DNA of 64,000 nt from Lysobacter sp. Root494 (GTDB taxonomy: Bacteria > Pseudomonadota > Gammaproteobacteria > Xanthomonadales > Xanthomonadaceae): contig NZ_LMFH01000006.1 of assembly GCF_001427225.1 (NCBI RefSeq), positions 342,910 to 406,909 of the forward strand, given 5' to 3'. Below, piece after piece: positions 34,442 to 45,447 of the stretch. Each line of letters starts with the position of its first letter. Positions within the stretch are counted from its first letter, which is position 1. The notes beneath the pieces are model-generated. The model was not told the origin of the DNA. It saw only the letters and a program-made list of their open reading frames with translations, and did no database searches. The position numbers and the translations under genes were made by a program.

Positions 34442-34870
34442 ATGGACATGGGGAACAATGCGATCTTCCTGCCCACAGTGGCGATGGCGGCACTTACCTT
34501 CGTCGTGTGGCTGCGGATGTACATGACGCGCATCGGGCAGATGAAGCGGGAGCGCATCCACCCGCAATCGGTCGCAACGTCCGCACAGGCAACGGCGAAG
34601 CTGACCGACAGCCGCGCGGCGGACAACTTCCGCAACCTGTTCGAACTCCCGGTACTTTTCTACCTAGCCATCGCGGTCGCTGCGCAGGCCGGGCTGGTCA
34701 CGGCCACGGTGCTGGTGCTGGCATGGCTCTTCGTTGCATTGCGTATCGCACACAGCTGGATCCAGTGCACCTACAACAAGGTCATGCACCGCTTCTACGT
34801 GTACTGCGCCGGCGGCACCGTGTTGTGGATTCTGTGGGCTGTGCTCGGCTACGGATTGCTGCGCGCATGA
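34442..34870 (+). CDS. MAPEG-family membrane protein
   Basis: A 142-residue four-helix membrane protein of the MAPEG family (membrane-associated proteins in eicosanoid and glutathione metabolism). The family signature segment is visible as [17 protein letters not shown] near 60-76, followed by [17 protein letters not shown]. Bacterial members are mostly uncharacterised glutathione-linked enzymes. ATGs at 34442 and 34448 both fit; GAGGGG is better spaced for 34448. It overlaps sdhE by four bases. Confidence 0.87.
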   Translation: MDMGNNAIFLPTVAMAALTFVVWLRMYMTRIGQMKRERIHPQSVATSAQATAKLTDSRAADNFRNLFELPVLFYLAIAVAAQAGLVTATVLVLAWLFVALRIAHSWIQCTYNKVMHRFYVYCAGGTVLWILWAVLGYGLLRA

Positions 34871-35121
34871 GCGAGGCCGATGACGCCGAACTGCGCCGCC
34901 TGCGTTGGAAATGCCGGCGTGGCATGCGCGAGTTGGACCAGCTGTTTACACGCTATCTGGACCGCGAATGGCGGCAATCTTCCGAAGCGGAACGCGCAGT
35001 TTTCCTACGGCTCCTGGAAAGCGAAGACGATAGGCTCTGGCATTGGTTCATGGGCCATGAAGTTGCCGACGATGTCGAAATCCAGACCCTGGTCGAACGT
35101 ATCCGCTCCCTGCCGCCTTGA
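34867..35121 (+). CDS. sdhE: FAD assembly factor SdhE
   Basis: An 84-residue SdhE/SDHAF2-family protein that promotes covalent attachment of FAD to SdhA. The essential RGxxE motif is present as RGMRE at residues 18-22, followed by [10 protein letters not shown] and [13 protein letters not shown]. The ATG overlaps the MAPEG stop. It lies less than 1 kb from the sdh operon it serves. Confidence 0.94.
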   Translation: MSEADDAELRRLRWKCRRGMRELDQLFTRYLDREWRQSSEAERAVFLRLLESEDDRLWHWFMGHEVADDVEIQTLVERIRSLPP

Positions 35122-35524
35122 TTGGCGGCCCTCGCGTGTCTTGGTGACGATGCTGCGTGTGCTTGGCTTGCTCGCTGCCATCGCCGTGGTCGCTTCCGAG
35201 TTGCCCTTGATGATTGCCGTACCTTTGGCCTGCAGTGCGGTGCTGTATGGCGAACGGCTTGCCCGGCGCGAAAGCCGGCGCAAAATGGCCGAGATCGTCA
35301 TTCCCCCGAACGAGGCAATCCCAACCATAGACGGATCGTCGATGGAAGATCTGCAGGTTCAATGGCGAGGACCATTGGCTTTCCTGCACTGGCACGACGA
35401 GCAGGGCAGGCGCCAATGCCTGCAGGGTTGGCCGGACAACCTTGCTCCGGCCGAGCGGCGTGAACTGCGGCTGGCCATGGCCGCACGTGCCCCGGCGCAT
35501 TCACCGCGTTCGGTGGCACCATAG
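35072..35524 (+). CDS. ygfX: YgfX/CptA-like membrane protein (start uncertain)
   Basis: Downstream of sdhE, as in E. coli where ygfX (cptA) follows sdhE. The protein has CRLDWRPSR, then two adjacent hydrophobic helices and a soluble part with [20 protein letters not shown] and ERRELRLAM, a pattern like YgfX (basic WR motif, two helices, L/W-rich tail). YgfX was reported as a toxin acting on cell shape with SdhE as partner. The start is unclear. ATG 35072 keeps the CRLDWRPSR segment and overlaps sdhE by 50 bp; GTG 35144 or ATG 35150 would drop it. The assignment is by position and weak motif similarity. Confidence 0.6.
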   Translation: MSKSRPWSNVSAPCRLDWRPSRVLVTMLRVLGLLAAIAVVASELPLMIAVPLACSAVLYGERLARRESRRKMAEIVIPPNEAIPTIDGSSMEDLQVQWRGPLAFLHWHDEQGRRQCLQGWPDNLAPAERRELRLAMAARAPAHSPRSVAP

Positions 35525-35548
35525 CCGCCTCGTTTCACGGGCATCCGC

Positions 35549-36793
35549 ATGTTCAAACCCGTACCCGTTGCCATCGGCCTGCGCTATCTGCGCGCCAAAC
35601 GCCGTAATGGCTTCATTTCCTTTATTTCCTTTGCATCGATCGTGGGTATCGCGCTCGGCGTGGCCATCCTCATCACCACGATGGCGGTGATGGGTGGCTT
35701 CCAGCGGGAGATACGCGATCGCATGTTGCAGATGACCGCGCATGCGACCGTCAGCGGTTACGGCGAACCCGTGCAGGACTGGCAGCATGCAGTGGAAGTT
35801 GCGGCAGCCGACAAGCGCGTCGCCGGCGCCGCTCCCTACGTCGAGAAGGAGGCGCTGATTTCGGGCGTGCGCAACCAGCCTGCACTGATCCGCGGCGTGG
35901 TGCCGGCGGAAGAGGGCAAGGTGTCGGTGCTCGCGGAGAAGATGGTCGAGGGCAAGCTCGATCAACTCACGCCCGGTAGCTTCAACATCGTGCTGGGACG
36001 CGAACTTGCACTGTGGCTGGGTGTTGGTGTCGGAGATAGCGTGATCGCAACCACGTCCGATTTCCGCAGCACCCCAATGGGGGCGATCGCCACGCAGAAG
36101 CGGTTCCTGGTCAGCGGCATCTTCGAGGCCGGCTACAACGATTTCGACAAAGGTCTCGCCGTCGTCAACATGAAGGACCTGCAGCGCGTGCTGCGCATGG
36201 GCGAGGGCGTCACCGGTGTTCGCCTGAAGATGCACGACATGGATTCGGCGTTCGACGTCGCGCGTGATCTGGCAATGAAGCTCAAGGGCCCGTACAGCGT
36301 CAGCGACTGGAGCCAGGAGAACGCCAACCTCTTCCGCGCGCTGAAGATGGAAAAGACGGTCATGGCGATCCTGCTGGCTTTCATCATCGGCATGGGCGCC
36401 TTCAACCTGGTGAACTCGCAGGTCATGCTCGTGACCGACAAGCAGGCTGACATCGCGATCCTGCGCACGCTGGGACTGACGCCGCGCGGGGTGATGAAGG
36501 TGTTCATGGTGCAGGGCACGCTGATCGGCGTGATCGGGACCACGATCGGCGTGATCGGCGGGATCCTGCTGACGCTCAACCTCGAACACATCCTGCGCTT
36601 CATCGAACGCGTCTTCGGCGTGCAACTGCTGCCTGAAGACGTCTATTACATCACCGGGCTGCCTACAAACCTGCAGGTCAGCGACGTGGTGCTGACGGCG
36701 GCCGCGGCCTTGATCATGGCCTTCCTGGCGACGGTCTATCCGGCCTGGCGCGCGGCGCGCACGGCCCCGGCGGAGGCGCTGCGCTATGAGTGA
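35549..36793 (+). CDS. lolC: LolC/LolE-type lipoprotein-releasing ABC permease
   Basis: A 414-residue permease of the Lol system, which extracts outer-membrane lipoproteins from the inner membrane and passes them to LolA. It has one helix near 24-50, a large periplasmic domain (about 51-270) and three C-terminal helices ending with [18 protein letters not shown]. The opening [18 protein letters not shown] is typical. Only one permease gene accompanies lolD here, so it may act as a homodimer (the LolF arrangement). Its last eight bases overlap lolD. Confidence 0.92.
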   Translation: MFKPVPVAIGLRYLRAKRRNGFISFISFASIVGIALGVAILITTMAVMGGFQREIRDRMLQMTAHATVSGYGEPVQDWQHAVEVAAADKRVAGAAPYVEKEALISGVRNQPALIRGVVPAEEGKVSVLAEKMVEGKLDQLTPGSFNIVLGRELALWLGVGVGDSVIATTSDFRSTPMGAIATQKRFLVSGIFEAGYNDFDKGLAVVNMKDLQRVLRMGEGVTGVRLKMHDMDSAFDVARDLAMKLKGPYSVSDWSQENANLFRALKMEKTVMAILLAFIIGMGAFNLVNSQVMLVTDKQADIAILRTLGLTPRGVMKVFMVQGTLIGVIGTTIGVIGGILLTLNLEHILRFIERVFGVQLLPEDVYYITGLPTNLQVSDVVLTAAAALIMAFLATVYPAWRAARTAPAEALRYE

Positions 36794-37496
36794 GCAGGTC
36801 ATGCATGAAGCAGTGATCCGCGCCGAGGACCTCGGCAAGACCTACGCCGAAGGCAAGCTGCGCACGCCGGTGTTCGATGGGCTCGCGCTGTCGGTGGCGA
36901 GAGGCGAAACCGTCGCGATCCTGGGGGCATCGGGTGCCGGCAAGAGCACGTTGCTGCACCTGCTCGGTGGCCTCGACACGCCGACTGCGGGCGAGGTCTA
37001 TGTTTCGGGCCAGAAGATGAGTGCGCTGTCCGACGCTGCCCGAGGCGCGTTGCGCAACAAGGCACTTGGCTTCGTCTATCAGTTCCATCACCTGCTTCCC
37101 GAATTCACCGCGCTGGAAAACGTGATGCTGCCGGTGCTGTTAAACGGCACGGGTGTCCAGGACGCTTCGCAACATGCCAAGGCGCTGCTGGAGTCGGTCG
37201 GCCTCGGTCATCGCCTCGAACACAAGCCCGGTGAGCTCTCGGGCGGCGAGCGCCAGCGTGCAGCCGTCGCGCGCGCGTTGGTCAACCGCCCGGCCTGCGT
37301 GCTCGGCGACGAGCCCACGGGCAACCTCGATGAGAAAACGGCGGCGACAGTCTTCGAACTGATGCTCGCGCTCAATCGCGAACACCACACCAGTCTTGTG
37401 CTGGTCACGCATGCGCGAGCGCTGGCACGGCGAATGGATCGCGTGCTGGAGCTGCATGAAGGCAAGCTCCGCGAACTGAGACGCGACGAGGTCTAG
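36786..37496 (+). CDS. lolD: Lipoprotein-releasing ABC ATPase LolD
   Basis: A 236-residue ABC ATPase powering lipoprotein release. Walker [10 protein letters not shown] lies near 47-55, the Q-loop follows in [18 protein letters not shown] (typical of LolD), the signature LSGGERQR near 150-157 and Walker [12 protein letters not shown] just after. It overlaps lolC by eight bases, so the two are made together. Confidence 0.95.
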   Translation: MSEQVMHEAVIRAEDLGKTYAEGKLRTPVFDGLALSVARGETVAILGASGAGKSTLLHLLGGLDTPTAGEVYVSGQKMSALSDAARGALRNKALGFVYQFHHLLPEFTALENVMLPVLLNGTGVQDASQHAKALLESVGLGHRLEHKPGELSGGERQRAAVARALVNRPACVLGDEPTGNLDEKTAATVFELMLALNREHHTSLVLVTHARALARRMDRVLELHEGKLRELRRDEV

Positions 37497-37501
37497 CACA
37501 G

Positions 37502-39883
37502 ATGAAATACGTGGCAGGGACGCCACTTCTCACATCCATCGTTGGAATCCCGGTAGCGCTCGCGCTGCTGGGCGGCGTGATGGCATGCCTTTGGCTGCCG
37601 TGGCTGGCGCCGTGGTGGTTGTCGCTGGTCCTGCTGCCCGCCGGCATTGTGGGCTGGGCGAACTGGCCGGCACTTCCGCTTCGCGTACATCTTCCGGATG
37701 CATCCCGGCGGCGAATCCTGGGTGCCTTCCTGTGTGGTTTCGCATGGACCAGCCTGCACGGGGCGCATGCGCTTGCCGTGCAGCTTCCCTCGTCGCTCGA
37801 GAAGCAGGAAACGATCGTCACCGGCCGCATCGTCGACCTGCCGGAGCATGAGCCACGACGCACGCGCTTCATGTTCGAAATCGACCTGAATGGAGCGAAG
37901 CAACCCGAACTGCAGGGCCGGACGCTCAAACTTGCGTGGTACGACGATGAGCATCGCGAGGATGCACCGCATCCGCGTTTCGGGCTGAAAGCCGGACAAC
38001 GCTGGTCATTGCCGGTGCGCCTGCGTGCGCCGCGAGGCCTGCGCAACCCGGGTGGCACCGATGCGGAGAAGTTCGCGATGGCGCAACGCCTTGCCGCGAC
38101 GGGTTACGTCTATGCGCCGGAAATGGCGGAGTGTCTCTCGGCACCGCATGGCCTCGAAGCCTGGCGCGAAACGATGTCCGCACGTATCGCCCGACAGGTA
38201 CCTTCGCCCAGTTCGCGTTTCATAAGCGCACTCGCACTCGGCGATACCCGAGCGCTTGGCGATGCGGACTGGGAGGCATTGCGTGCGAACGGGTTGACTC
38301 ACCTGATAGCGATCTCGGGCTTCCATGTGGGGCTGGTTGCCGGCTTCTTCGCCCTTATCGTGCGCGGCGTGTGGTGGCTGGCGCCTATGCTTGGGCGGCG
38401 CTCGCCGCTGCCGATCACGGCCGCGCTGGCAGCCGTCTTCGGTGCTGCTCTGTACGCGGCCGTAGCGGGTTTCGCGCTTCCCACGTTGCGAACGGTGCTG
38501 ATGATCGCCGTGGTCGCGGCGGCGCGAACCTGGCGCAGGCCGGCGCGAGCGTTTCCGGCGCTGGCGATGGCGGCGATCGCCATCATCCTGGTGGATCCGC
38601 TCGCAGTGACGGGCGCCGGCTTCTGGCTGAGTTTCCTCGGCGTTGCGTGGTTGCTGTGGTGCCTGCCGCATGGTGTTGGCAATCCGTTACGGGAGTTCCT
38701 GTCGGCGCAGGGCGTGGCCACCATGGGGCTGTTGCCGCCGAGCGTGGTTCTGTTCGGGCAGGCGTCGCTCGCAGGGCCGGTCGCGAATCTCGTGGCCGTT
38801 CCGTGGTGGAGCCTGGTCGTGGTTCCGCTGGCGCTGGTGGGCCTGCTGCTCGAAGCAGTGCATCCAGGTGCGGGTGGCTGGGCGTGGCGTCTCGCCGCCT
38901 GGTGCTTCGACCTGAGCTGGCCGTTGTTCGAGTGGCTGTCCCGCAGCGGCCTCGCACTCTGGTGGTTGCCCGAGCCGCGCTGGTTCGCGTTGCCGCTGGC
39001 ACTGATCGCGGCGTTCTGGTTGCTGTTGCCAAGAGGCACCCCGGGAAAATGGCTGGCGTTGCTGTTGTGGCTGCCGTTGCTGTGGCCGGATCGCCATGTG
39101 CCGGAACAAGGCGAAGTCGAGTTGCTGGTGATCGACGTGGGGCAGGGCTTGTCCGTGCTCGTGAGAACGCATGAACACGCCCTGCTTTACGACATGGGGC
39201 CTGCAGTGCGCGATGGCTTCGATGCGGGCGAGCGTGCGGTCGTGCCCGCGCTGCATGCCCTGGGTGTGTGGCGTGTCGATCGCGCCGTCATCAGCCACGG
39301 CGACAACGATCACGCAGGTGGTTTCGGTGCCGTCGACATGCAGTTCCCGGTGGCGGACCTGCTTGCGCCGCATGGGGTTACATTGCCGAACGCGTCGAAG
39401 GCGTGCACTGCAGGACGGCACTGGAACTGGGATGGCGTCGAATTCCGCTTCCTGCATCCGCCGTCGCATTTTCCCTATCTGGCTAACGAATCCAGTTGCG
39501 TGCTTCGCATCGAAAGCACGCGCGGCAGTGTCCTGCTCACTGGCGACATCGGCGAGGTGATCGAACGCGATCTGGTGCGGCTTCATCCTCAAGACCTGCG
39601 CACGGACGTGGTCCTGATCGCGCACCACGGCAGCGCGGGTTCGTCCGATCCGTCGTTCGTCGAGGCCACGCATCCGCGCCTCGCTCTGGTGTCGTCCGGC
39701 CACGGAAACCGCTTCGGACATCCGCGTCCCGACGTAATCCAGCGCTGGCAGCACATCGGCGCGCAGACCTTCGACACGTCGGCAAGCGGTGCACTGCGAG
39801 TACGGTTCACGTCCTCCGGACCGGACGTTGAAACGCGACGCGGCGCACAGCCGCGATGGTGGGATGCATCCCGCAGACCTTGA
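37502..39883 (+). CDS. comEC: DNA-uptake channel ComEC/Rec2
   Basis: A 793-residue competence protein thought to form the inner-membrane channel for single-stranded DNA in natural transformation. The N-terminal helices precede a soluble OB-like region (about 95-215). The competence domain with many helices covers about 235-530 (HLIAISGFHVGLVAGFFAL near 262). A metallo-beta-lactamase-like domain follows, with its metal motif HGDNDH at 599-604 and HHGSAGSSD later. With the pilins at 14-20 kb this suggests the organism could be naturally transformable. The gene starts five bases after lolD. Confidence 0.93.
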   Translation: MKYVAGTPLLTSIVGIPVALALLGGVMACLWLPWLAPWWLSLVLLPAGIVGWANWPALPLRVHLPDASRRRILGAFLCGFAWTSLHGAHALAVQLPSSLEKQETIVTGRIVDLPEHEPRRTRFMFEIDLNGAKQPELQGRTLKLAWYDDEHREDAPHPRFGLKAGQRWSLPVRLRAPRGLRNPGGTDAEKFAMAQRLAATGYVYAPEMAECLSAPHGLEAWRETMSARIARQVPSPSSRFISALALGDTRALGDADWEALRANGLTHLIAISGFHVGLVAGFFALIVRGVWWLAPMLGRRSPLPITAALAAVFGAALYAAVAGFALPTLRTVLMIAVVAAARTWRRPARAFPALAMAAIAIILVDPLAVTGAGFWLSFLGVAWLLWCLPHGVGNPLREFLSAQGVATMGLLPPSVVLFGQASLAGPVANLVAVPWWSLVVVPLALVGLLLEAVHPGAGGWAWRLAAWCFDLSWPLFEWLSRSGLALWWLPEPRWFALPLALIAAFWLLLPRGTPGKWLALLLWLPLLWPDRHVPEQGEVELLVIDVGQGLSVLVRTHEHALLYDMGPAVRDGFDAGERAVVPALHALGVWRVDRAVISHGDNDHAGGFGAVDMQFPVADLLAPHGVTLPNASKACTAGRHWNWDGVEFRFLHPPSHFPYLANESSCVLRIESTRGSVLLTGDIGEVIERDLVRLHPQDLRTDVVLIAHHGSAGSSDPSFVEATHPRLALVSSGHGNRFGHPRPDVIQRWQHIGAQTFDTSASGALRVRFTSSGPDVETRRGAQPRWWDASRRP

Positions 39884-40003
39884 TATACCGCGGCAAGAGG
39901 CTTGATCGGCCGGGTTTTGCCCCGAAATATCGCCACCGCCCTGTCCGCTCCGTATGCTATCGGCCGGATTGCCACAAGACGGCCAAGAGCCGGAGGTTTG
40001 CGC

Positions 40004-40666
40004 GTGCTGGAACTGGTCAAGGCCGGCGGTTGGCCGATGATTCCGCTGATCCTGTTGTCGGTGCTGGCGCTGACGATCATCGTCGAGCGCGCGTGGACGC
40101 TGCGGCGCCGCGCCGTGCTGCCGCCGGGACTGGGCAAGGAAGTGCGGACCTGGGCCGGTGGCGGCAAGCTGGATCCGGCGCACATCGAGTCCCTGCGCGC
40201 GACTTCACCGTTGGGCGCGCTGCTGGCCGCGGCACTGGATGTGCGCAACCGTCCGCGTGACCTCATCCGCGAGCGCATCGAGGACGTGGGTCGCCACCTC
40301 GTGCATCGCATGGAGCGTTACCTCAACACGCTGGGCACCATTTCCGCAGCCGGTCCGCTGCTGGGCCTGTTCGGCACCGTGGTCGGCATGATCCAGATGT
40401 TCCTCGGCATCCTCGACCATGGCATCGGTGACGTGAACCAGTTGGCCGGCGGCATTGGCAAGGCGCTAGTCTGCACGGCGAGCGGCATGATCGTCGCGAT
40501 TCCGGCGTTGATCGCGCATCGCTGGTTCCGCGGCCGCATCGCCGAATACATCGTCGACATGGAGCACGAAGCCATCCAGCTGCTCGACACCATCGAACCG
40601 CGCCCCGCGTCCGCACGCATGGCGCCAGGCACGCACGGCATCACGCCGCCGGTGGGCACGCCCTGA
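40004..40666 (+). CDS. exbB: ExbB/TolQ-family proton channel subunit
   Basis: A 220-residue inner-membrane protein of the MotA/TolQ/ExbB family that uses the proton gradient with an ExbD/TolR partner. Helices are at about 11-30, 110-135 and 150-175, with the family's GTISAAGPLLGLFGTVVGMI segment. GTG 40004 is chosen because GGAGG lies seven bases upstream; the frame also stays open upstream to 39902. Its partner follows after 49 bp. Being placed before msbA is a common arrangement in this lineage. Confidence 0.9.
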   Translation: MLELVKAGGWPMIPLILLSVLALTIIVERAWTLRRRAVLPPGLGKEVRTWAGGGKLDPAHIESLRATSPLGALLAAALDVRNRPRDLIRERIEDVGRHLVHRMERYLNTLGTISAAGPLLGLFGTVVGMIQMFLGILDHGIGDVNQLAGGIGKALVCTASGMIVAIPALIAHRWFRGRIAEYIVDMEHEAIQLLDTIEPRPASARMAPGTHGITPPVGTP

Positions 40667-40715
40667 TGCGCTCGACGCATGAGTGCGCGGTGCTGCGTGC
40701 AATGAGTCAAAATCC

Positions 40716-41153
40716 ATGAGAATCCGCGACCACCGCAAGGACGACGAGCCCGAGATCAACCTGATCCCGCTCATCGACGTCATCCTCGTCCTGATCATCT
40801 TCTTCGTGATCACCGCCACGTTCGATGCGCGTTCCGTACTGAAGCTGCAACTGCCCAAGGCCACGGGCGAAGCAGTGACGGACACCACGCGCGCACTGAG
40901 CGTGCTGGTGAATGCCGACGGCCGCTACTTCGTCGACGACCGCGAAGTGTTGCGCGATGACGTCGAATCGTTGAAGGCGACGCTGGCTGAAGTCGCGGGG
41001 GCCGATCGCGATCGCAAGGTCCTCCTGCGCGCCGATGCGCGCACGCCGCACCAGGCCGTCGTGACGGCCTACGATGCGCTCGGGCAGCTCGGATTCCGCC
41101 AGGTAATGATCGCGACAGCGCCCGAAGTCCGCGCGCAAGGAAAGACGCAGTGA
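40716..41153 (+). CDS. exbD: ExbD/TolR-family protein
   Basis: A 145-residue single-helix protein with a periplasmic domain. The protonatable aspartate lies in the helix start INLIPLIDVILVLIIFFV near residues 14-31, and the periplasmic part ends with the typical QLGFRQVMIATAPE. It partners the preceding ExbB-type gene. The stop overlaps the msbA start (GTGA). Confidence 0.92.
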   Translation: MRIRDHRKDDEPEINLIPLIDVILVLIIFFVITATFDARSVLKLQLPKATGEAVTDTTRALSVLVNADGRYFVDDREVLRDDVESLKATLAEVAGADRDRKVLLRADARTPHQAVVTAYDALGQLGFRQVMIATAPEVRAQGKTQ

Positions 41154-42898
41154 CGCAGTCTGTCTCGCGCTGGCAGATCTACCGGCGCCTGACCGGGTTC
41201 GCACGCGGCTACCGCGGTCTGCTGGCGTTCGCGTTTGTCGGCATGGTGATCGAAGCCGCCGCGGGCGGCGCCTTCACCAAGTTGATGGAGCCGGTGGTCA
41301 ACATCACCTTCATCGACAAGCAGGAGCGGCTGAGCCTGTTCCTGCCGCTCGCGATCATCGGCATCTTCGTGATCCGCGGTATCGCCGGCTACGTCACCGA
41401 CATGTGCATGGGCCGTTCCGGACGCGGCATTGCGCGCGACATGCGCGTGCGGGTGCTCGACAAGTACCTGCGCCTGCCGGGTTCGCGCTTCGACTCCGAG
41501 CCGGTGCCGTCGATGCTGGTGCGCCTGGGCTCCGACAGCGACCAGGTCGCGCAGGCCGCCATCGATGCGATGAAGGTGATGCTGCAGCAGTCCTTCCAGG
41601 TGATCGCCGCGCTCATCGTGATGCTGTGGACCAGCTGGCAGGTGACCGTCGCGATCCTGCTGATGGCGCCCCCACTCGCATGGATGATGGACAAGGTCGG
41701 CAAGCGCTATCGACGCATCAGCCACCGCATCCAGGAGAGCGGCGGCAAGCTGATGCAGGCTGCCGACCAGGCGCTCTCGAACCAGCAGGAAGTAAAGGTC
41801 TACGGCGCGCAGGCCGTCGAGATGCAACGTTATGCCGCGCAGGCCGACACGCACCTGAAACTCAGCCTGAAGGTCGAGTCCACGCGCAGCATTTCTTCCG
41901 CCGTGGTGCAACTGATGGGCGCAGTGGGCCTGGCGCTGCTGCTGTTCTTCGCCGGGCGTGAAGCGATGGCAGGGCGACTTTCCGCTGGCGGCTTCGTCGC
42001 GTTGATGATGTCCATGATGGCGATCATCCCGGCGCTCAAGCAGCTCACCAACGTGCAGAACATGCTGCAGAAGGGCATCGCTTCAGCCGAGCGCCTCTTC
42101 AACGTGCTCGATGCTCCGGATGAAGCCGATACGGGCACGCGACCATTGTCGCGTGCACAAGGCGTCATCGAGTTCCGGGACGTTACGGCGCGTTATCCCG
42201 GGCAGGACCGTCCCGCGCTGGCCGCTGTCAGCTTCATTGCGAAACCGGGCACCGTCACCGCCATCGTCGGCCGTTCCGGCAGCGGCAAGTCCTCATTGAT
42301 CAAGCTCATTCCGCGCTTCTACGAACCGGAAGCCGGCCGGATCCTGCTCGACGGCCATCCGCTCGACGAATACAGGCTCGCCGACGTGCGTCGCCAGATC
42401 GCGCTGGTTGGGCAACAGGTGATGCTGTTCGACGGCACCATCGCCGGCAACATCGCGTATGGCGAGATGCAGGAAGCTGATGAGGATGCGCTCGAACGCG
42501 CAGTCCGCGGCGCGAACGCGATGGAGTTCGTCGAACGGCTGCCCGAAGGCATGACGACCCACATCGGCGCGAAAGGCAACAAGCTTTCAGGCGGCCAACG
42601 CCAGCGCGTCGCCATCGCGCGCGCGATGCTCAAGGATGCGCCGATCCTGATCCTCGACGAAGCCACGGCTGCGCTCGATACCGAATCCGAACGGCTCGTG
42701 CAGGACGCGCTGAACCACCTCATGCCCAACCGCACCACGCTGGTGATCGCGCACCGTCTGTCCACGATCGAACATGCCGACCAGGTGCTGGTGATGGACC
42801 AGGGCCGCATCGTCGAGCGCGGCACGCACGCCGGACTGCTCGCGCAGGGCGGCCTGTATGCGCACCTGCATCGCATGCAGTTCCGCGAAGGGGAATAG
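41150..42898 (+). CDS. msbA: Lipid A export ATP-binding/permease protein MsbA
   Basis: A 582-residue full-length half-transporter that flips lipid A-core across the inner membrane as a homodimer. Six helices fill residues about 20-320. The ATPase has Walker [10 protein letters not shown], signature LSGGQRQR, Walker B ILILDEAT and the H-loop AHRLST. The GTG start overlaps the exbD stop. Adjacent lpxK and kdsB support the lipid A/LPS role over a multidrug role. Confidence 0.93.
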   Translation: MTQSVSRWQIYRRLTGFARGYRGLLAFAFVGMVIEAAAGGAFTKLMEPVVNITFIDKQERLSLFLPLAIIGIFVIRGIAGYVTDMCMGRSGRGIARDMRVRVLDKYLRLPGSRFDSEPVPSMLVRLGSDSDQVAQAAIDAMKVMLQQSFQVIAALIVMLWTSWQVTVAILLMAPPLAWMMDKVGKRYRRISHRIQESGGKLMQAADQALSNQQEVKVYGAQAVEMQRYAAQADTHLKLSLKVESTRSISSAVVQLMGAVGLALLLFFAGREAMAGRLSAGGFVALMMSMMAIIPALKQLTNVQNMLQKGIASAERLFNVLDAPDEADTGTRPLSRAQGVIEFRDVTARYPGQDRPALAAVSFIAKPGTVTAIVGRSGSGKSSLIKLIPRFYEPEAGRILLDGHPLDEYRLADVRRQIALVGQQVMLFDGTIAGNIAYGEMQEADEDALERAVRGANAMEFVERLPEGMTTHIGAKGNKLSGGQRQRVAIARAMLKDAPILILDEATAALDTESERLVQDALNHLMPNRTTLVIAHRLSTIEHADQVLVMDQGRIVERGTHAGLLAQGGLYAHLHRMQFREGE

Positions 42899-42902
42899 CG
42901 CA

Positions 42903-43913
42903 ATGCCGGCCGGGCAGCGTCCCGAGTACTGGTACAGCGACGCGCGCGTCCCGCTGGTCCCGCGCCTGTTGTCGGCGGTATACGCCGCGATCACCGGGCT
43001 CCGCCGCAGGTTGTACGAGAAGAACATCCTTCGCGGCCGCCGCTGCGACGTGCCTGTCATCGTCGTCGGCAACATCAGCGTGGGAGGCACGGGCAAGACG
43101 CCGCTGACCATTGCCCTGGTGCAGCGCCTGCAGGCGGAAGGATTCAGGCCAGGCGTGGCCAGCCGCGGTTATGGCCGCGAGGAACCCGCGCAACCGCGCT
43201 GGGTCGACCGCGAAAGCAACCCGGCGAAGGTAGGCGACGAGCCCGCGCTGATCGCGCACCACACCGGCGCCAGGCTGCGCGTCGACCGCGACCGCGTGGC
43301 GGCCGCCACGGCGCTGGTGAAGGCAGGCTGCGACGTGATCGTCTGTGACGATGGCCTTCAGCACTACCGGCTTGCGCGCGACGTCGAGATCGAAGTCATC
43401 GACGGCCGCCGTCGCTACGGCAATGCACAGCGACTGCCCGCAGGACCGTTGCGCGAACCCGTGGAGCGCGCGCAACGCTGCGACTTCCGTGTAGTGAACC
43501 TCGGCGGGACTGCGACGCAGGGTGGCAACGTCGGCGCAGGATTCGGCGAATGGCCGATGCGGTTGCTGGCGGACCACGCTTCACCGCTCACGGGCGGCCG
43601 TGCACGGCCGCTGGCTTCGTTCGCGGGCCAGCGTGTGCATGCCGTGGCCGGGATCGGCGATCCCGAGCGGTTCTTCGCGATGCTGCGCGGCTTTGGGATC
43701 GCGGTGGTGCCGCATGCCTTTGACGACCACCATCGCTATGTTGCCGCGGACTTCGAGTTCGGCAGCCGTTTGCCGGTGCTGATGACCGAGAAGGATGCGG
43801 TGAAGTGCGTGGAGTTCGCACGCGACGACCATTTCAGCGTGCCGGTGCGCGCAGAGTTGCCGGAGGCGTTCTGGGTGACGCTGCTCGACAAGGTGCGTGC
43901 CGCGATCCGATAA
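42903..43913 (+). CDS. lpxK: Tetraacyldisaccharide 4'-kinase LpxK
   Basis: A 336-residue kinase that phosphorylates the lipid A disaccharide precursor at the inner membrane. The P-loop appears as [11 protein letters not shown] near 57-67, the SRGYGR motif near 83-88 and [15 protein letters not shown] near 156-170. The ATG at 42903 starts four bases after the msbA stop. Confidence 0.94.
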   Translation: MPAGQRPEYWYSDARVPLVPRLLSAVYAAITGLRRRLYEKNILRGRRCDVPVIVVGNISVGGTGKTPLTIALVQRLQAEGFRPGVASRGYGREEPAQPRWVDRESNPAKVGDEPALIAHHTGARLRVDRDRVAAATALVKAGCDVIVCDDGLQHYRLARDVEIEVIDGRRRYGNAQRLPAGPLREPVERAQRCDFRVVNLGGTATQGGNVGAGFGEWPMRLLADHASPLTGGRARPLASFAGQRVHAVAGIGDPERFFAMLRGFGIAVVPHAFDDHHRYVAADFEFGSRLPVLMTEKDAVKCVEFARDDHFSVPVRAELPEAFWVTLLDKVRAAIR

Positions 43914-44042
43914 GGGCCCATTGCCCCGTGCCTTCTACAGTGCACGGGACGGGCTGTGGTCGAATGTGCAGCGTCCACGGGGGCCCAGACGTCCGTGGAA
44001 AACCGCCCGGCTTCGCCGGAATGACGAAACAGGGAAAGATCC

Positions 44043-44813
44043 ATGAGCGCATCCGATTTCGTAGTCGCCATTCCCGCCCGATACGCTGCTTCGCGCCTGC
44101 CTGGCAAGCCGTTGCGCCTGCTCGCAGGCGAACCGCTCGTGTTGCATGTCGCGCGTCGCGCACTGGTAGCCGGCGCCCGCGAAGTCTGGGTCGCCGCGGA
44201 TGACCAGCGGATCGCCGACGCGCTCGATGGAAGTGGCGTGCGCGTCGCCATGACCGCAACCTCACATCCGTCCGGCACCGACCGGCTCGCCGAATGCGCG
44301 AGGATCGCGGGCTGGTCCGACGACACCATCGTCGTGAACCTGCAGGGCGACGAACCGTTCGCGCCAGCGGAAGGCATCAGCGCCGTTGCCGGGTTGCTGC
44401 GTGACAGTGGCGCCGAAATGGCGACCCTCGGTGCGTCGATCACCGATGCCGAGACGCTATTCGATCCCAATGCCGTGAAACTGGTACAGGCCGCGAATGG
44501 CGACGCGCTGTACTTCAGCCGCGCGCCGGTGCCGTGGCCACGCGACGCCTTCATGCGCGATCGCAGCCAGTTGCCCGAAGGCGGGCATTGGCTACGCCAT
44601 ATCGGCATCTATGCCTACCGCGCCGGTTTCCTGCAGCACTTTGCCGCGATGCCGCCCGGACGGCTCGAGCAGATCGAATCGCTGGAACAACTGCGCGTGC
44701 TCGAAGCCGGCTTCCGTATTGCCGCGATGCAGACGCCGGCGCCATTCCCGCCGGGCGTCGATACACCGGAAGACCTCGCGCGCGCCGAAGCCCGCGTCGC
44801 CGGGAAGGCCTGA
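44043..44813 (+). CDS. kdsB: 3-deoxy-manno-octulosonate cytidylyltransferase KdsB
   Basis: A 256-residue CMP-KDO synthetase that activates KDO for the LPS inner core. Visible motifs are [15 protein letters not shown] near 10-24, [12 protein letters not shown] near 78-89, [10 protein letters not shown] near 98-107 and the GIYAYR segment. A 129-bp gap before it holds small hairpins and a fragment similar to the CATTCCGGC-type genomic repeats, so it may have its own promoter. Confidence 0.95.
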   Translation: MSASDFVVAIPARYAASRLPGKPLRLLAGEPLVLHVARRALVAGAREVWVAADDQRIADALDGSGVRVAMTATSHPSGTDRLAECARIAGWSDDTIVVNLQGDEPFAPAEGISAVAGLLRDSGAEMATLGASITDAETLFDPNAVKLVQAANGDALYFSRAPVPWPRDAFMRDRSQLPEGGHWLRHIGIYAYRAGFLQHFAAMPPGRLEQIESLEQLRVLEAGFRIAAMQTPAPFPPGVDTPEDLARAEARVAGKA

Positions 44814-44816
44814 GTC

Positions 44817-45329
44817 GTGCCGGCCACACGCGAGCCGCAGCCCATGCGCCTGCTGGTCGTCTGTCTCGGCAACATCTGCCGCTCGCCGATGGCAGAAGGC
44901 ATGCTGCGTGCGCGCATCGAAGCGTCGCCACTGGCGGGGCAGGTCATCCTCGATTCGGTCGGCACCGGCAACTGGCATGCGGGAGAGCCGCCCGATCCGC
45001 GCGCCATCACAACCGCCGCACGCCATGGCGTCGACATCTCGGGACTGCGTGCGCGCCAGCTTTCGCGCGACGACTACAGCAGGCACGACTGGCTGCTCTG
45101 CGCGGACCGCGACAACCTGCGCGACGTCCGCGCCCGTGGACCAGCCGAAGCGCATTCACGTTGTGCGCTGCTGCTGGAGTGGGCGGGCATGGCGGCGGAT
45201 ACCGACGTGCGCGATCCCTACACCGGGGACGATGCGGAATTCGAAGCGGTGTGGGCGATGCTCGATCGCGCCGCGCACGGCGTCGTAACACGCCTGGAAG
45301 GCGAGCTCCGCGCCCGCGAAAGCGCTTGA
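44817..45329 (+). CDS. Low-molecular-weight protein-tyrosine phosphatase
   Basis: A 170-residue LMW phosphatase. The P-loop CLGNICRSP contains the nucleophile and arginine of the C(X)5R motif (Cys16 and Arg22 from the GTG at 44817, or Cys7 and Arg13 from ATG 44844, the more usual position). The catalytic acid lies in RDPYTGDDAEF. Such enzymes often control exopolysaccharide or capsule kinases. It starts three bases after kdsB. Confidence 0.9.
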   Translation: MPATREPQPMRLLVVCLGNICRSPMAEGMLRARIEASPLAGQVILDSVGTGNWHAGEPPDPRAITTAARHGVDISGLRARQLSRDDYSRHDWLLCADRDNLRDVRARGPAEAHSRCALLLEWAGMAADTDVRDPYTGDDAEFEAVWAMLDRAAHGVVTRLEGELRARESA

Positions 45330-45447
45330 GCTACCGCATAATCGGCCATACATCAGCCAGCCGGTGCCTGCAGGTCCGACGACCCCGTTCGACGATTCCG
45401 TCCGACGGATTCCGATCCGATGCCCCCGATCCGATGACCCCGTTCCG

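Noticed and set aside
43914..44042. Possible mobile element between lpxK and kdsB
   Set aside because: Only short hairpins and a fragment resembling the end of a genomic repeat are visible; there are no matching ends or gene.
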